From Cricetomys ansorgei (lineage: Eukaryota; Chordata; Mammalia; Rodentia; Nesomyidae), in the NCBI GenBank assembly GCA_026225945.1, contig JAMJFZ010001815.1, positions 480,001 through 544,000 on the forward strand: a stretch of 64,000 nucleotides of DNA, read 5' to 3'. This document shows, one piece after another, positions 13,601 through 23,612 of this stretch (its first letter is position 1; each line of letters opens with the position of its first letter). Below the pieces are notes generated by a model that did not search any database, was not told the origin of the DNA, and was given only the letters and a program-made list of their open reading frames with translations. The position numbers were made by a program, and so were the translations under genes.

Positions 13601-16600
13601 ACCTTGGGGGTAGGAACAAGGATTGGATAAACTTCTCTCGGAAGTGCCTGCTATAGATCAACCTTTAGGACAGGGGAAAGTGGGGTGCCCGACTCTAGAG
13701 TTCTCCAGGACTCTGGTTAGCTTTGGGCAGAAACGCCAGCTCTGTTTTTTGTTCTGTACCTGTCAGTAGGACTTCAGACCTGATAAGGACAGGACAGCTT
13801 GTCCCAGCTGGTGTCCACTCCTATGGGAGTGTGCCATCTACAGTGCTGAGCCTGTCTTGTGGTGACCACTGCCATGTGTACCTGCCTCCTGCTTTGCTGA
13901 AGAGCACACTAGCTGAATGTAGCCATAACAGGCTTTCCCTGTGCCATTTTTCCTAGTGTTCCAGCCCTAGAGTCAAGGAGGGGATTTCTGAGGCAAGTCA
14001 AAAAATGGAGGGGCACAGGCCTGGAAGCCACCAAAGCCACCGCCCCCAGGAAATCTCTGAGAGCTGGAAAGTTACACAGTGAGTGGGTTAGGATCGGAGT
14101 GAGGGGAAGCCAGGCCTGACGAGCCTTTTGTGTATTTGCTTTCTGCTGTGTGGTTTCATTGCGCTAAGCTGCCCCCACGAGGATGGGAGGGTGGGAGGGG
14201 ATAGGAGGTTCAGAGCTGCCCTGAGAACCAGGGAAGAACAAACAGCAGCTACACACAGCCTGGCTTAGGGCAGCAGATGGCATGTATGTGGCCACGCCAG
14301 CCTCTGAGACTCCTCTAGGAGTTGTTCTATGGCCAGCAGCAGCTGGACTTTCTCTGATGCTGGGCCACCAAGGCCATCAGCAGCAAAAGGTGATGAGATC
14401 CCCACCTGTACTTGGACGAGGTGTGTGAAGAGTGTCCCCTGACCATAGGCTGGTAGAAAGAACAGGGGGGCTTCTTTCAGCAGTACCTTCCTGGCTTCCC
14501 CATGCTAGAAACACTGCTCCACCCTGCCAAGCAGCACTGTAGTGGCGGGATGACCTGGAGTTGGTCTCATCCACTGCCAGCCCTGGGGAGGCTATCACCA
14601 CCCAGGCCGTTAGGTTCTGGGTTCCCTCCCTCCACTTTGAGGGTAGGGGTGGGGATTGGATGGGCCCATCTCTATGAAGCACTGCTCAGGCTGGCCTTCA
14701 AGAGATGGGATCTTCTAGAGCTTTCTCTGGTACCTATCACCAGCTTTGGCAAGAACAGTCCCTCTGTGCCCTGTCAGCAGGGTGCAGACTGGGCCAAGAT
14801 AGCATGCCTGTTTCTGGCCATGAACTGAGTTCTAGCACTTGCTGCTCCTGAAAGTGCCAGGACTCTAAAGCTGCCCCAGGGAGAGCCTTTCCTCTTTGAA
14901 CCTCTATAGAGTTTTCCTGGGGTACTAAGAGGAAGGCTGGCTGGTTCTCACATGGTGGTGGACCTGGGCAACAAGGTGAGAAAGAGAATATGCTCCTAGC
15001 CACCACCCCTCAACCCCAGGCCCCATAGCAACTGCTCCTTCTGAGGGATGGGTCTTGCTTGGGAAGCTGCTGAGTAAAGAGGTCCAGGACTCTATCTTCT
15101 GCTTGGCCACTGGCCACAGCTGCCCCTGGATGTAGTTCAAATGGTTTTAAGGACAAGGGCTTGGTGAGGGCTTGCTGAGTGTTGTGGTGAGGGCTGGGCA
15201 CCCTGGGGGGGGGAGGGGCAGCTGGATAAACAGTCACATCTGTTCTGTGTGTTGCCCTGCAGCCTTTCCCCTCAGCAGAAGAAAGTGACACCTCCCCTGA
15301 CAACTTCTGTAGCAGATGAGCACCTGCAGCCCCTGAGGGTGAAGTGGGCCGATATGATAACACCTGGGACTGGAGGCCCACCAAAGGAGACTGGACATGA
15401 CAGCCAAGGTAGTGCAGGGCGGCGGCAATGACAGGCCAAGAGCAGACAATCACTCAGTCAGTAGGTCCCAGCCTTCTGTTGGGGCAGCATTAAACTTGGG
15501 GTGAGACAGCCCTACATACCAGACCACAAGGCCAGTGAGTGGCATGGGATACCAGGCCTCCCTGTGCACATCTGAGTTGCAGCAGAATGCTTATTGGGCT
15601 GACCCACAGGAGGCCTCCTGGCCTGGCCCTCTTAATACTCTGAGACACAGAACATGGGGAGGGACCCACAGGGAACTGCCCAGTCAGGCAAAGGGCTCCT
15701 GGCAGGTGCAGCTGCTCAGAGCTAATCTGGCCTGCTACCCAGTGCAGGTCTGAGGCTGTCCGCAGGTCAGGACAAAAACCTGTCAGAGCAGCAAGACCCG
15801 GCCATGTCCCCCTGCATCCAGATGCAAGGATTAGGACTGAGCATACCCTTCCCTGGTTCAGGGCAGAACCCCCAGGCAGGAGCATAATAGAGAGCAGTCT
15901 GACATGATTCTTGGCTGTCCCCATCTCACCATGGCCTGGCAGGCTTGCTCTCTATTCCACCAGGAAAAATCCAGGAGGTCAAGGGTGTTGCCTCCTTCAG
16001 CCCATGGGCAGTTGGTGTGACTGACCTTTCAGCCTATACCCCATTCTGCCTCCACCAGGAGTCTCTCCTCCCTAGCTTCAGGCTTTCCCCTATGATAAAA
16101 TTGATGCCATATTCATTTCTGGAGGCTGTTGCAATAGAATTCTGCAAGCTGGGTGACTTAAAAAAATGCATGCTCTCAATTGCTGGAGACCAGAAGTGGG
16201 AAATATACATTCCCTCCAGAGGCTTTAGGGCAAGATCCTTCTAGCTTCTATTGGCTCCCAATGTCCCTAGATCTAAGGTTATCCCAGTCTCTGCCTCCCT
16301 ATGCCTGTCTCTCTTCTCCTGTGTCCATTTTATCTCCTCTTCTATCTCTTTTTAGATTTAGAACTACCCTAAGTCTAAGATATGCTTGTCTAGAGATCCT
16401 TGACTTAATTATATCTGTAAAGTCCCTCTTATAAATAAAATCTCGTTCCCAGGTTTTGCAGGTTATGACTTGAACACAATGTCTTTAGACTCCAGGGTAC
16501 TCAGGCACACAGTCTGGGGACATGGGTGGAGCTGACTCCCTAGGACACTAGCATCTATGGTCGGGGATGCTGAAGAGGTTTGAGGACAGGGGCAGAGGAC

Positions 16601-19600
16601 CAGTTGATGTTATGACCAGAAGATGAAGCAAGTGTGGTGGGGAAGGGTCTTAGGAGCAGCAGCAGGCACCATAGGCTATGCAGAACTCTGGCCCTTACAG
16701 ACGAGAAAGCAGTAGGAAGCCTCACCAAGCCTCCAAGGCAGGAAGCTGCATGCTGCCTCTAAGTCTAGGGTTCTATATAGGCCAGTCAGTGTGAGTGAAT
16801 TGTGTCTTTCAGGGTCTGGAAAACAGCCTTGTGTATCTCTCCCTGGCCTGCTGCACTCAAGCTCTCTGGATCCTGGACATGGGAAACACTCAGCCCTTCC
16901 TGTATGCAACCCTTAGGAAGCCCCTCTCCCCAGCCCTGCCTGTTTGGGGAATCTCCCCTGCCATTCTGCCAGTCTGCAACTTGAGCTTGGTCAGGACTCC
17001 TGGGTGCCCATGTGCTAGCCCCCGTGGTGCTGGTGGCCCCTGGTCCTTGGAGTTCTCTCCCCAGGTGGTATCTCTCCTTCTATCTTGTTGACGCAGGCCA
17101 TCAAGGAAGATGGCAGTCCTGCTTCTCAGCTGAAGGCACAGGAGACCAAGAAACTGGCTCCTCCAGGTAAGGCCCCCGGAAACAGTCTGTGGGCCACCCC
17201 CATGTGGATCTTACCAGGAGCTTGCCCCACATCCAGCGAACTCTGTCCAAGGCTGGTGTCCAACAGTCAAGCAGGGACAGGGAGGTCCCCAGGGAAACTA
17301 GAAGAGGATGGATGCCCGTGGTCCCCTGCCATGACCTCAGACCACTTCATGGCTCGAAGACTGGCTGGCTCCTTTACCTATAGGAGATAATTTGACTGCT
17401 ACTTTGAGGACATTAAAAATACTTGGTTTGGTTGTTTCAGCTACAGCTTGGTTTATCTAAACATTTCCAACCCCTTGGATAGCAGCACCGCCATAAGTGT
17501 CCTTATTAACTGACACCATGATTTTATACATATCAAATTCTTCATTTTTTGAACCATGCACTTGGCCTTGAGGCCTCCCTGAGGGCAGAAGTGAACTTCA
17601 GGGTGTGGGAGAGCCGGCTTCTTGCTCTGGGGGTTGCCCTGGGGCTGAGGGATTGGCATGTCTTGGCTAGTTCTCAGTGAACCAGAGGATGCCACCTCTG
17701 AGTTCCCCACCCCTGAGTCCCAGCCCTGGGCTCAGAAGCTCCACCCATCCACCCCCTACTCAGCATCTACCCTTAGAAGCAGGAGGGATGCCAATTCTTG
17801 CCAGATTGTGCTGGACCAAGGGATTCTTTCCATTTGGGGCCCAAGTGAGTGAGTTCCAAGTCAGTTGGAATAGGAAGAAGCTAGACCTCCCTAGTGCATT
17901 AGGATTATCCAAGATAGTTAGGACAGACGGGGTTCCCTAGGGGTCCAAAGGTGATGACAAGCAAGGGATATGCAGAACCCATTTCCATGGCCTTTGATCT
18001 GAAGAAGCCACACCTATTGGCCATTGTTCAGGCCCCTGTGGACGTTTGTTCAGCCTGATGCCCCTTATCATTCAGGTTACTCTCTTCTGCCCTGTGGCAA
18101 TGTGCACACTAGCTGTCATATGCCAGAGCCAGCCAGCACCTACACCCCATTGAGGGATCCTTGTTGTCTCCTGAGGTGAACACACTCATTACCTACCCTG
18201 CAGATGAAGAGACTGGGGGCTGAGAACTGAAGCACCTGGACTGTGATGGTAGCTCTTGTTAGTGACAGTACAGGCTTCATCTGTCTGACCCAGTGCTAAC
18301 TGCTTCCTAGTCTGGAGGTTGTACCCGCAGGGTTCTTGAGACCAACCCAGCATGGTTGTTGAAGTCCAGGGTACTTCCTGCGATGACCCCACCTCCTCAG
18401 CCTCCATCCCAGGCTCTGGATGAGAGCTTTGGTCACTATAGCTCTGGTCCCAGACAGTAGCTTGGGCTTTCAGGATCCCAACGGTCTCCTGGCATCCAGG
18501 CAGGACTCATGTCTAGGAAGCCTGGGGAGCCTGGGGAGGCTCTTCTATGCCCTCTTTTGTGCCGACTTGGTTGTTCTTTTAGCTTTCTCTAGAAGACCCT
18601 GCCATGCCCAAGGCCTTTGCTCACCTGAGTGCCCATGCCCCCAACTGTGTTAGAAGGCTTCAGCACAGAGCTAAGACAGCTTAGGAAAGGAACAGCTCTG
18701 ACAAAGGTTCCCTAGCCACCTGTGAGAGGTTCCCCAAAGGAGGGAAAGAGGGCTACACAGTTTTTGTTTGTTTTCTGAGACACGGTCTCACTATGTAAAC
18801 CAGGCTGGCCTGGACCGCATAGATTGTCCTGCCTCTGCCTCCCAAATGCTAGTGTTAAAGGTGTGTACCACCACACAATATGGCTATCAATTTAAAATCA
18901 TTTTTCTATATGCTTTTTTCCCCTAGGACTTCATATCATTAACTATCCAACAGGATAATTTGGGAAGGACATCATCATATCTTTTAGATCCTCACATTAA
19001 CCAAGTGCCACAAACAAGTCTTGCAACCATTTTGAATTTTCAGATTTTTTTCCCCCTGGGGGCCACTCCCTTGCTCTCCTGCATCTATACCTGCCAGCAT
19101 TCACAGTCTGTTTGTCCCGCAGGAGACCCACAGACCAAGCCCAGTGCAGTCTGGGCAGTGGAGAGACCCTTGGCTCCTGCAGACAGCCATGCTTGGAGCT
19201 TGCATGGAGAGTGTGAGCAGACCCTGAGTGGAAACAGTCCTTGTCCCCAGGAAGCGAGAGTGAGTCAGGGTGTGGCCATGTGCTGTCTGCAGGCTAAAGG
19301 GGACATTGGCCTGCTGTGTGGCCACCAGGGGCCACCCTGTACAATCACATGAGGCTGTTGTGGGCTGAGGGCTCAGAGTACATTCCAGGCGGTTCCTACG
19401 GTTCTGCAAGTTGCAGGATCCAGAATCTCACCTTGCATTCAACACTTGGGCAGAAAGAAAGTCTTCCAGGGTGAATGGTGTTTGGAGATTGGGCTCTTCA
19501 GGGCCCTCTTCAAGGGTAATCCTTACTCCTTAGCAACAGTCTCTGGAAGCACAGTCTTTGATCCCCAGCAGAGGAAGTGGGGGAGGCCCTGACAGATAAT

Positions 19601-22600
19601 CTTACTTTTTCCAATGTGTTTCCTGCAGATGGCTGAAAACAGAACAAGCCAAGGGGTTTCCAGAAGCTCCAAGGGGGAATCCCAGGGAGAGGCACACTGG
19701 CAGTCAGCGCAGCAGCAAAGGTGTGGCGCATGGGTAGGGTAAGGCACTGAGGCATAGAAACAGTCTCAGCCAGCATCTATGACCTTTCAATGCCTGGACC
19801 CCCACCCCCATCCACACCCCTACTGGACTGGGCCCAGCTGTACACCTACTGGGTCTGACTCCCTCTTGGTATCAAACTTGTTGCCAAGTGAAAGGCCAAG
19901 GTGCAGCTGGGGGATGCAGGTGTTTGGACATGTCCCCATCTGTCACCTGATCAAGGTGACCTGAGGTCAGGTTCCCCCATTCCCCATCAAAGACAGAGTC
20001 CCAGGTAGTCCTGGGTGGCAATGGTCACTGCCATTGGTGGGGGACTGGCACGGTTGTTCCCAAGAGTGAGAACATGGAGGTCACTGGCTATGAGCCCTGG
20101 GGCAAGGGCATCTGGAAGGCAAGACTCCTTCCCCAGCAGCCCCACTTCACCATGTGCTTGCAGGAAAGAAACCTGTCAACAGGAGAAGCCAGACGTTCCC
20201 TCTGCCCACCTGGAAGCTGACCAGGATGCTGCCTCTCCAGGTGAGGCTCCTGTCTCTTTAGGACCCTCCCCCATACCCCTGGGGTACCTCAAAGACCATC
20301 AAGTCTTCACTTAGAGAATATTCAAAACCAGTTCTTGGATCAATGTGAGTCTTTTCTGAAGGCATGTTGTCCTGCCCTCCACACTGTCTGGGGTGGGATG
20401 GGGAACCCGACTGGCCCCTTCCCCCAAGGACTATAGGCTTAGTCTAAGACTTCAAAGCAAACCAAGCAGAGCCAACCGCCAGAGCTAACAACAGCTGTAG
20501 GTGCTGTAGGCTAAGTACAGATGCTCAGGGACAGCCATATGTGACTCACAAGTAGGGAAGGGGCTAAAACAGTTAACTAGGGGTTGTAGTCAAAGGACTA
20601 AGCACACTGGCACCGCCCTTGTTCGTGTCTTTTTTGGGAACATCTTTTCGGTTTGGGGCTGCCCTTGACTGTCTATAGAAGGGTAGGGCTACTTCTGGAA
20701 AGTCTGCCATGTCAGGTGTGGCAACAGGGAGTCACTCCCTAATTCACTCTCTCTCAGCAGCTCCTGTGGCCTGTGAGGAGGAGGCACAGCCCACCCGGCA
20801 CCCAGACAGCCCTCTGTCCCAGTCTGCTACCATCTTGGACCTGTGTTCTGAGTCTGCATCTAGTATCTGCTCAGAGTCTTCAGAATCCCTCACCCTGTCA
20901 GTGGGCTCAGCAAGTGGCCTTTCCTCTTCATCTCTCCAGAAGTTTCAGAAAGCCACTGCCACCTTGGTCCAGCTTTCCAACAGCTCCACGTCTGTGTCCA
21001 GCTTAGAAGCTGATGGTTCCCTGCATGCAGACCCCAGTTGGTCTAGGGAGCTCTCTGCTTGTGATTTTTGGGAGGAGCCTGGCCCGCCTTCACCCTGGGA
21101 CCTCCACCAGGGCCTTCCTCAGCTGGAGGTGGTTCCTGAGGATGTAGGTCAAGTGACCGAGCAGAGACTGGAAGGCAGTGGGGCCAGACCCCTGAGTGGT
21201 TTCTCTGAGGAGGCAGCTATGGCAGGAGGCTCAGAGTCAGGCTACAACTTCCTTTGGGGAGGCTGGCCCTCGTCATTCTCACGTGCTCCTTCTCCAAGAT
21301 TGGGGTCAGAGCTGTCAGAGTCCTCCAGCCAAATATGGGATGAGAACAGTGAGGAGGACCTTGTAGAACCTCGCCCTCGTGTTGAGCCCACCTCAGGGAA
21401 CTCCTTGTCTGCAAATGGCTCACTGGAGGGTAGTAGAGGGCCTCATACCACTCATTGCTCTAGGGAGGGTCAAGAAACTTCCAGAACCAGCCAGAGCCTG
21501 ACAGGTATATCAAATACAGGGAAAACCAGACAGATATCCCTTGTGGCCACCTTCACAGTGTTCCCACCCCAGAGCCCTTCTACCAGTGATGCAATTCTGT
21601 CTCCGTCTTTCCCTTTGGACACCTCCACCTCTGGAGGGGCAGGTCTCAGGAAAGAAAACACGCCTGCTGAGGCCTCAGCTGGCTGCCAGGGGGAATCCCA
21701 GGATGCTGATACGAGTCCATCTGTACAGAGGAAGCTCCTACAGGCCTCATGTGATCCTACGGCCCCCAGGACCCTTCAGGCTCTTTCTGAGGACAGCACT
21801 CCCCTTGCCACAGAGGTAGCTAGTCCCTCAGGTGGCTTCCTGACTGAAATAGTGTCTCCTGTAGATGAGGAGCTATCTTATGGCAGTGGGGACCTTCCAT
21901 CCTCCACCCACAGGGACAGTCACCTCCCTCCACCACCCCCTGCTCCCCAAGCAAAGAGTGACATCAATGAGCCCACCCCCAGCTCAGAAGACTTTCCTTC
22001 CCCACCCGAGGAGGCCGTGTTTCCAGGTGACTCACTGGATACTTTAGAAGAGAATACGTCCATTACCATTGAGGATGTGTCTTCCTTATCAGAGGAGGCT
22101 GTGGAGGAAGCCCTTTTTCTGGGGACCCAGGAGTCAGGATACTGCCTAGAGGCACCTGGGCAAGATGGAAGCCTGGATGACTCAAGTTCAACAGCTTTCT
22201 CGAGTAACTTGGTAGTCAGTGCCCCTGGGAGGTCTCCAAGACTGTCAACTCAGTCCCCGAGTCCATCCCCAGTGGCTTGTGTGGTGAGAGAGAAACTTGA
22301 GGCAGCCACAGGCAGTCAAGATGGACCCTGGGAAGGAGTGCACTGTTTCAAGGGTGTGGAGCACCAGCAAGGGAAAGAACACCTCTTAGACAGAAGGGGA
22401 ACCACATTCTCTCCATCCTGGTCTGCACCCTCTGAAGGCCCATCCCCAGGCCCAGTGCCGTTAGTGGCCAGTGGCCAGACTGAGTCCCTTAAGCACACTG
22501 ATGAGAAGGAAAAGGTAGGCCAGAGCTGCTGGACAGAGGACCAGCCAAAGCTCCAGGATCTGTCGGGCATACAGCCGCTCCCTAGGAGAGACTGGGCTTT

Positions 22601-22745
22601 TGACCCTGCCTCTGGTGCCTGTGCTGATCTTCCAGGGACAGGAGATGCTAGGCCAGTGGATGTGGTGTCCACCCAGCTCAGCAGGAGGATCTTGTGTGAG
22701 TCTCTGGCTGCACTGTCAGGACTGGCCCCTGAAGACAGCCCCTAG
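4029..22745 (+). CDS. CCDC187: CCDC187, spliced gene, 3' portion (15 exons)
   Basis: Likely a centrosome or microtubule-associated coiled-coil protein; CCDC187 is grouped with the CEP350 family, so its cellular role here is inferred from family. I joined 4029-4118, 4363-4476, 4981-5051, 5172-5245, 10557-10633, 11091-11284, 12272-12359, 13009-13155, 15276-15408, 17065-17166, 17671-17844, 19123-19259, 19629-19720, 20164-20240 and 20758-22745. Every junction has GT and AG and the phases match throughout, giving 3,558 bases, 1,185 residues plus stop. The first nine exons are rich in E, Q, K, R and L with heptad-like spacing (coiled coil); the last exon is one long Ser/Pro/Glu-rich, low-complexity tail without a recognisable fold and without a CAP-Gly domain that I can see. 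The true start is upstream, possibly outside the window. Position directly before QSOX2 and LHX3 on the same strand fits known synteny. No stops or frameshifts, so the gene looks functional. Gene name rests on synteny plus coiled-coil content: fairly sure. Confidence 0.8.
4363..4476 (+). CDS. CCDC187: CCDC187 exon 2, coiled coil
   Basis: Thirty-eight codons, phase 0 to 0: LDQQKQEQALALLRQRAEQE then a helix ending in LVFKHQLK. Charged, Gln/Glu-rich heptads typical of a centrosomal coiled coil. Acceptor GTGACAG, donor GTCAGC. Confidence 0.75.
4981..5051 (+). CDS. CCDC187: CCDC187 exon 3
   Basis: Acceptor TTTCCTCACAG; reads QLMEKSSAQQRREKASELMT and leaves in phase 2 at AA|GTGAGA. Continues the coiled coil of exon 2. 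Confidence 0.75.
5172..5245 (+). CDS. CCDC187: CCDC187 exon 4
   Basis: A 120-base intron separates it from exon 3. Acceptor TTCTGACCCTTCAG, donor GTGAGT. Phase 2 in, phase 1 out; peptide KSPPSLHRDNIRSTNHREEA. Confidence 0.72.
5800..5968 (-). repeat. old B1 SINE
   Basis: GTTTT-rich head, GGCCAGCCTAGAACTCACTA, TGCCTCTGCCTCCCAAGTGC. Confidence 0.65.
6368..6520 (-). repeat. old B1 SINE
   Basis: ACAGGGTCTCACTCTG, GTAGCCTAGGCTGGCCTC, TCAGCCTCCTGACTGCTG. Confidence 0.65.
6708..6900 (+). repeat. B2/B3 SINE
   Basis: Forward tRNA-derived SINE: GGTTAAGAGCACTTGC, GAGGTTCAGTTCCCAGC, CTCACAACTACCTG and an ACAC end. Confidence 0.7.
6950..7130 (+). repeat. B2/B3-like SINE
   Basis: Diverged copy: CTGCTCTTCCTGAGGACC, AGAGTTCAATTCCACC, CTCTGACCTCCATGGGCACC. 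Confidence 0.55.
7136..7315 (+). repeat. B1 SINE with (AACC)n tail
   Basis: GCTGGGCTGTGGTGGCAC, TTCAAGGCCAGCCTGGTCTA, GAGAAACCCTGTCTCAAAAC and a tail of AACC units. Confidence 0.85.
7632..7694. repeat. (TTTA)n microsatellite
   Basis: About 15 units of TTTA/ATTT just before a reverse B1, probably grown from its A-rich tail. Confidence 0.95.
7695..7845 (-). repeat. B1 SINE and adjoining GT-rich tract
   Basis: AGGGTTTTACTGTGTAGCC, GACCAAGCTGGCCTTCAACT, GGGATTAAAGGCGTGGTGC; a GTGCGTGCATG-type run follows at 7862-7905. Confidence 0.8.
8420..8606 (-). repeat. B3 SINE
   Basis: GTATGGGTGTTTTGCCTGCA ... CACTAAGCTATCTCTCCAGC. Confidence 0.65.
8690..8832 (-). repeat. B1 SINE
   Basis: GAGACAGGGTTTCTCTGTTG, AGACCAGGCTGGCCATGAAC; missing a few bases in the middle. 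Confidence 0.8.
8845..9000 (-). repeat. B3-like SINE fragment
   Basis: GGTTTTCTCTTTCCACCATA, GGGGATTGAACTCAGATCAT, ATCTGCTGAACCATCTTG. Confidence 0.6.
9125..9560 (-). repeat. L1-like 3' end fragment
   Basis: TTTATTAATTCTTTGAGAAT followed by a long CT-rich, CCACC-rich tract resembles the reverse of the rodent L1 3' end. No coding part of L1 is visible. Confidence 0.45.
10557..10633 (+). CDS. CCDC187: CCDC187 exon 5
   Basis: Acceptor GCTTTCTCTCTCAG is strong; donor GTACAA. It is the exon that converts phase 1 of exon 4 to phase 0 of exon 6. Peptide ELVRQDPAPSQVVLTKLHPS followed by DTSIYQ. Confidence 0.68.
11091..11284 (+). CDS. CCDC187: CCDC187 exon 6, coiled coil
   Basis: Sixty-four codons plus two bases. 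The second half is a clear amphipathic, Glu/Gln/Leu-rich helix (LRDEELRAQHQAAMLRLREL...) ending in LTCLERQI before donor GTGAGC. Phase 0 in, 2 out. Confidence 0.78.
11695..11868 (-). repeat. B2/B3 SINE
   Basis: AAGATTTATTTATTTTTATT head, GTTACAGACAGTTGTGAGCT, GCCATCTCTCCAGCCCC end. Confidence 0.85.
12272..12359 (+). CDS. CCDC187: CCDC187 exon 7, coiled coil
   Basis: Acceptor CTTTCTCTCTCCTAG, donor GTAGGC. Phase 2 in, 0 out. Peptide CLGKLRREAFQSTVWEKQQQ then ALRRLEKEQ. Confidence 0.78.
13009..13155 (+). CDS. CCDC187: CCDC187 exon 8, coiled coil
   Basis: Forty-nine codons, phase 0 to 0: REIQYLKSVYRSLHHGRRQL... ending LQARTQLLQ. This EIxYLK-type helix is the part that most recalls CEP350-like proteins (from memory, not aligned). 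Acceptor TGGAACTTCAG, donor GTGGGC. Confidence 0.78.
13156..15275. other. CCDC187 intron, mostly unique sequence
   Basis: About 2.1 kb of moderately GC-rich sequence with no SINE that I recognise and no exon required by phase. Short open frames here lack paired splice sites. Confidence 0.5.
15276..15408 (+). CDS. CCDC187: CCDC187 exon 9
   Basis: Reads QKKVTPPLTTSVADEHLQPL and on to GHDSQ, leaving in phase 1 at AAG|GTAGTG. Two acceptors are adjacent: the AG at 15261-15262 would add 13 bases and run into a stop; only the AG at 15274-15275 keeps the frame. Confidence 0.72.
16080..16490. repeat. ancient interspersed repeat, family not assigned
   Basis: GTTGCAATAGAATTCTGCAAGC, GGTGACTTAAAAAAATGC and the closing GGTTATGACTTGAACACAAT follow the layout of an old mammalian dispersed element; I cannot name it with certainty. 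Confidence 0.4.
17065..17166 (+). CDS. CCDC187: CCDC187 exon 10
   Basis: Acceptor GAGTTCTCTCCCCAG (strong pyrimidine tract), donor GTAAGG. Phase 1 to 1; peptide GISPSILLTQAIKEDGSPAS then QLKAQETKKLAPP. A second AG at 17095-17096 would break the frame from exon 9. Confidence 0.72.
17671..17844 (+). CDS. CCDC187: CCDC187 exon 11
   Basis: Phase 1 to 1, 57 codons (LSEPEDATSEFPTPESQPWA...IVLDQGILSIWGP), donor AA|GTGAGT. The acceptor TAG at 17668-17670 has a weak pyrimidine tract; an AG at 17648-17649 is in the same phase and would add seven codons. Acidic and Pro/Ser-rich from here to the end of the protein. Confidence 0.6.
18755..18885 (-). repeat. B1 SINE
   Basis: GAGACACGGTCTCACTATGT, CCAGGCTGGCCTGGACC, TGCCTCTGCCTCCCAAATGC. 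Confidence 0.75.
19123..19259 (+). CDS. CCDC187: CCDC187 exon 12
   Basis: Acceptor CTGTTTGTCCCGCAG, donor AGA|GTGAGT. Phase 1 in, 0 out. Peptide DPQTKPSAVWAVERPLAPAD and on to CPQEAR. Confidence 0.72.
19629..19720 (+). CDS. CCDC187: CCDC187 exon 13
   Basis: Acceptor GTGTTTCCTGCAG, donor AAAG|GTGTGG. Phase 0 in, 2 out. Starts with an internal Met (MAENRTSQGVSRSSKGESQG) and is Ser/Gln-rich. Confidence 0.7.
20164..20240 (+). CDS. CCDC187: CCDC187 exon 14
   Basis: Acceptor ATGTGCTTGCAG, donor CCAG|GTGAGG. Phase 2 in, 1 out. Peptide KETCQQEKPDVPSAHLEADQ then DAASP. Confidence 0.72.
20758..22745 (+). CDS. CCDC187: CCDC187 terminal coding exon, Ser/Pro/Glu-rich tail
   Basis: A single exon of about 662 codons ending in TAG at 22743-22745. 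It is low-complexity: Ser-rich runs near the start (SESASSICSESSESLTLS), an acidic Ser/Glu region in the last third, and a proline stretch PPPPPAPQ. I see no membrane segment, zinc site or enzyme motif. The acceptor is a tandem CAGCAG, and both sites are in phase 1, so the protein may gain or lose one Ala. The frame is open across nearly 2 kb, which itself argues strongly for coding. Confidence 0.85.
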
Positions 22746-22792
22746 GGGTATGCTCTGAAATCACAGAAACTCTTAGACATCTGACATGCCAC

Positions 22793-22810
22793 TGTGTGTG
22801 TGTGTGTGTG

Positions 22811-22841
<31 letters not shown>

Positions 22842-22862
22842 GTCATCTGTGTCTGTCTGTGT
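22793..22862. repeat. (TG)n(TCTG)n microsatellite
   Basis: Compound run just 48 bases after the CCDC187 stop, therefore probably within its 3'UTR. Confidence 0.9.
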
Positions 22863-23232
22863 ATACAAGAACCTGATTTGAAGGACCTGGGCTTCCCATT
22901 GTGGACTGTCATTAAGAATGTTTCCACTGCAGCTGGCTGGCAGGAATTGTTATCTGAAACAGTCAACAGTCATGGATGAGATTTTTCTCATGCCAATTAC
23001 AGGCTGGGTCTATTTACATTTTCCTAGGTAAAGTCTCCACAGCTTCTATCAGGCTCTTGTAAGGTCCAGACCTCAGAGATCGAGGCATGCATGTCAAAGG
23101 AAAGCCCAGGAGGTCAGAGGCTCCAGCTAGGAAGAGGTAGTGTGGGAGTCAGGGAGACCAAGCAGGAAAGAGGAAAAGTGATCAGCGTGAATGGAGGAGC
23201 TGTCCTGGGCTCTTTTGTCTTAACCTACCTTG

Positions 23233-23412
23233 GGTGTGTGTGTGTATCTGCTACATGTGTGCAGGTGCCGTTGGAGCCCAGAAGAGGGCGTCAGATCGCC
23301 TGGAGCTGGAGTTACAGGTGGTTGCGAGCCAACTGATGTGGGTTCTGGGAACTGAACTCAGGTCTGGAAGACCAAGAAACTTCTTAATTGCTAAGCCATC
23401 TCTCCAGCTCTT
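23233..23412 (-). repeat. B2 SINE
   Basis: CCCAGAAGAGGGCGTCAGAT, GGAGTTACAGGTGGTTGCGA, AAGCCATCTCTCCAGCTC. Confidence 0.85.
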
Positions 23413-23423
23413 GACTTTAAAAA

Positions 23424-23612
23424 AAGTGTGTGTGTGTGTGTGTGTGTGCGCGTGCGCATGTGCACGTGCCACGGTCCCTGTGTGGAAGTTGGAGGACAAT
23501 TTTGGAGAATTGGTTCTTTCCTTCTAACAATGGGCTCTAGGGATCAAGCTCAGCTCTTGAGGCTTGCATGGCAAGTGCTTTACCAACTGAGCTATCCCTT
23601 CAGTCCCTTCAG
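23424..23612 (-). repeat. (GT)n and B3-type SINE
   Basis: A GT/GC run leads into AAGTTGGAGGACAATTTTGG and CCAACTGAGCTATCCC. Confidence 0.65.

Noticed and set aside
16812..16903. Possible exon after a good acceptor (GTGTCTTTCAG) with a Ser-rich frame
   Set aside because: The only donor before its stop is weak, and exon 9 joins exon 10 in phase without it.
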